This document shows positions 4,167 through 5,342 of a stretch of DNA of 5,342 nt, in pieces. The stretch covers positions 1 through 5,342 of the forward strand of contig QMYF01000056.1 of the NCBI GenBank assembly GCA_003662515.1, given 5' to 3'. The position numbers were made by a program, and so were the translations under genes. How positions within the stretch are numbered: the stretch's first letter is position 1; each line of letters opens with the position of its first letter. This DNA comes from Candidatus Hecatellales archaeon. GTDB lineage: Archaea; Thermoproteota; Bathyarchaeia; Hecatellales; Hecatellaceae. The notes beneath the pieces are model-generated. The model searched no databases. It was not told where the DNA came from and was given only the letters and a program-made list of their open reading frames with translations.

Positions 4167-5342
4167 AAAGTTTCAGGTAGGCTTTCAACCCTTCTAAGGC
4201 TTTTTCTGGATGAAAGATGAGGTAGACTATTCCTCCCCCTATCACAGCGGCTAAGGGTGTAAACTGCACCGCGTAGAAAGTGTAGAGAGTGGTGTTCCCA
4301 GCCAGGTAGACGGCTAGATAGGTGAAGTAGGATGTCCAAAACCAGGCTAGGCAGGTTCCTAAACCTCTTATTTCCCCTTTTAAGGCTAGGGGAAGAAAGA
4401 TTAGGGTTAGAGGTATCGTCATTCCTGTAAGAAGGAAGTTTGGGGTAGCTGTTAGAGGCGGGTTAAAACTTAGAGGGAAAGGGTTAAAGCCGAAGAGGAG
4501 ACCGAAAGGGCTTGTGGAGGGAGGACCTGTAGGCCTAGCTGTAGCATACCACCGCATAGCCCAAAGAATCTTCTCGATCCAGGCTTCGAAGCCTCCAAGA
4601 TAAACTATCACGGGGGCAGAAAGAGCAAGGAAGACTGATGCTGTTAGGATGGGAAGCAGAATTATCCAATGCTTCCTTGGATTGTTTTTGAAGCTTACCG
4701 TTAGGAGAGCCAGCAAAGGAGTGAAGCCTGAAAACTTAACGGATCCCGCCAAACCCAGGGCTAGGGCGGAAGCCTCCCTCCCCAAGGTTAAGGCGAAGTA
4801 GAGGGCTAGAAGCGTGAAGAAGGAAAGGTAAATGTCCAGCATAGCCACCATGCTCATGGCTCGAAGGGTTTGGTCGGTGGCTGCGAAGAGGGCGGCAGCC
4901 AAGCCTGCCAGCTCCCCAAAAATTTTTCTGGCGGTAAGATAGGCGAGGAAGACTATGGCTGCGCCTAGGAGGAGGCTGGGTATTCTCCAAGTTGGAGGCC
5001 TATCGTCCGCCAGCAAAACTAAGCCTAGAATGTATTTGGCGAGGGGTGGATGTTCCAGGTTTAAGTATTCAAGGATGCCGTCATGGTCGGGGTAAGGATA
5101 CCCCCTGTAAACTCTTAGGCCTCCCAGCTGTTCAAGCCTTTTTAGAGACTCCTCCGATGCGAGGAGGGCGAAGGCTTCAGGCCATCCTGTTGCCAGCTCT
5201 TCCCGGTAGCTTGCCTTAACCAGCCTGTAGGGCTCATCCAGCCTGGAGAGTAGGTCCATGGCTTCGAGGTAGTCGTGGAAGCTTAGGGCGGTAACCGTCG
5301 CGTAGGAAAGGTTTCCCTCATGGGAGCTGGCGGTTAAACCCC
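4126..5342 (-). CDS. PMT/GT39-like integral membrane glycosyltransferase, N-terminus outside window
   Basis: A multi-pass membrane protein of the dolichyl-phosphate-mannose protein mannosyltransferase type (GT-C fold), expected to transfer a sugar from a polyprenyl-phosphate donor on the outer face of the membrane. The frame stays open to the window edge, so the Met at 5259 is internal: 404 residues are visible, and the first membrane helix and usual acidic loop motif are missing. Numbering from the edge, EHPPLAKY (96-103) is the family's HPPLGK-like motif. RIPSLLLGAAIVFLAYLTARKIFG-type helices follow, then the diagnostic SMVAMLDIYLSFFTLLALYF stretch, a SVKFSGF element and a late TTLYTFYAVQFTPLAA segment. 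I see roughly nine or ten hydrophobic segments and a basic cytoplasmic tail. A GNLS sequon near the visible start lies in the presumed exterior loop. The true substrate (protein or lipid) is unknown. The last 13 codons plus the stop codon overlap ilvB. Confidence 0.87.
   Translation of the reverse strand, partial: GLTASSHEGNLSYATVTALSFHDYLEAMDLLSRLDEPYRLVKASYREELATGWPEAFALLASEESLKRLEQLGGLRVYRGYPYPDHDGILEYLNLEHPPLAKYILGLVLLADDRPPTWRIPSLLLGAAIVFLAYLTARKIFGELAGLAAALFAATDQTLRAMSMVAMLDIYLSFFTLLALYFALTLGREASALALGLAGSVKFSGFTPLLALLTVSFKNNPRKHWIILLPILTASVFLALSAPVIVYLGGFEAWIEKILWAMRWYATARPTGPPSTSPFGLLFGFNPFPLSFNPPLTATPNFLLTGMTIPLTLIFLPLALKGEIRGLGTCLAWFWTSYFTYLAVYLAGNTTLYTFYAVQFTPLAAVIGGGIVYLIFHPEKALEGLKAYLKLFRWAAGKPSSEDF
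4161..4178. repeat. Perfect 8-bp inverted repeat over the ilvB stop codon
   Basis: ACCTGAAA (4161-4168) and TTTCAGGT (4171-4178) are exact reverse complements separated by AG. A hairpin with a 7-bp stem and a 4-base loop is possible in the transcript of either strand. The TGA of ilvB (4164-4166) lies in the left arm. The whole repeat is also coding sequence of the opposite glycosyltransferase gene (reading YLKLFR). A TTTTT run at 4201-4205 follows on the plus strand, 22 bases past the repeat, so a loose transcription-termination role is possible. Confidence 0.6.

Noticed and set aside
4736..5219. ORFs in other frames within the glycosyltransferase gene
   Set aside because: They overlap membrane segments of a convincing PMT-like protein and their Pro/Arg-rich translations look like frame shadows. 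The same holds for the ORF at 4136-4339.
4126..5259. Glycosyltransferase starting at Met 5259
   Set aside because: The frame continues 27 codons to the edge without a stop, and the family's first membrane helix is still missing, so the true start is outside the window.
1..5342. tRNA, rRNA, CRISPR array or insertion sequence
   Set aside because: The gaps are 68, 76 and 68 bases, with no cloverleaf, regularly spaced repeats, transposase or terminal inverted repeats.

Overview
The window looks like a compact stretch of chromosome from a probably thermophilic archaeon. The evidence is the C-terminal end of a family B replicative DNA polymerase with an archaeal-type thumb and a PCNA-binding tail, a small stand-alone EF-Tu-domain-2-like protein of a type common in archaea, a PMT-like membrane glycosyltransferase, and TATA/BRE-like promoter elements in the short gaps between genes. 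A Bathyarchaeia/TACK-type lineage is possible but cannot be fixed from this sequence. No mobile element, CRISPR array, tRNA or rRNA is visible.

Layout from left to right. Positions 2-550 (+) hold the last 182 codons of a family B DNA polymerase cut by the left edge. After a 68-base gap with a TATA-like element and a small hairpin, 619-1650 (+) encodes a radical SAM/SPASM enzyme of unknown substrate. Its 3' end overlaps by 19 bases the 3' end of a convergent gene, 1632-1901 (-), for an 89-residue elongation-factor-like beta-barrel protein. A 76-base divergent gap with one AT-rich, near-palindromic element separates that gene from 1978-2397 (+), a nucleoside 2-deoxyribosyltransferase-family protein. 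A 68-base gap with a clear BRE/TATA element and a Shine-Dalgarno sequence leads to 2466-4166 (+), the acetolactate synthase catalytic subunit (first step of branched-chain amino acid synthesis). This overlaps by 41 bases the convergent gene 4126-5342 (-), a multi-pass PMT/GT39-like glycosyltransferase whose N-terminus lies beyond the right edge.

The genes do not form one obvious pathway. They cover replication, an unassigned radical SAM modification, a translation-factor-like protein, nucleotide metabolism or salvage, amino acid synthesis and surface glycosylation. Most appear to have their own promoter. No gap exceeds 300 bases; the longest is 76. I see no convincing new multi-gene system. 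The points most worth a second look are the orphan SPASM enzyme, the two overlapping convergent gene pairs (one with a perfect inverted repeat on a stop codon), the possible shared divergent promoter, and a strong window-wide excess of the hexamer AGGCTT/AAGCCT.
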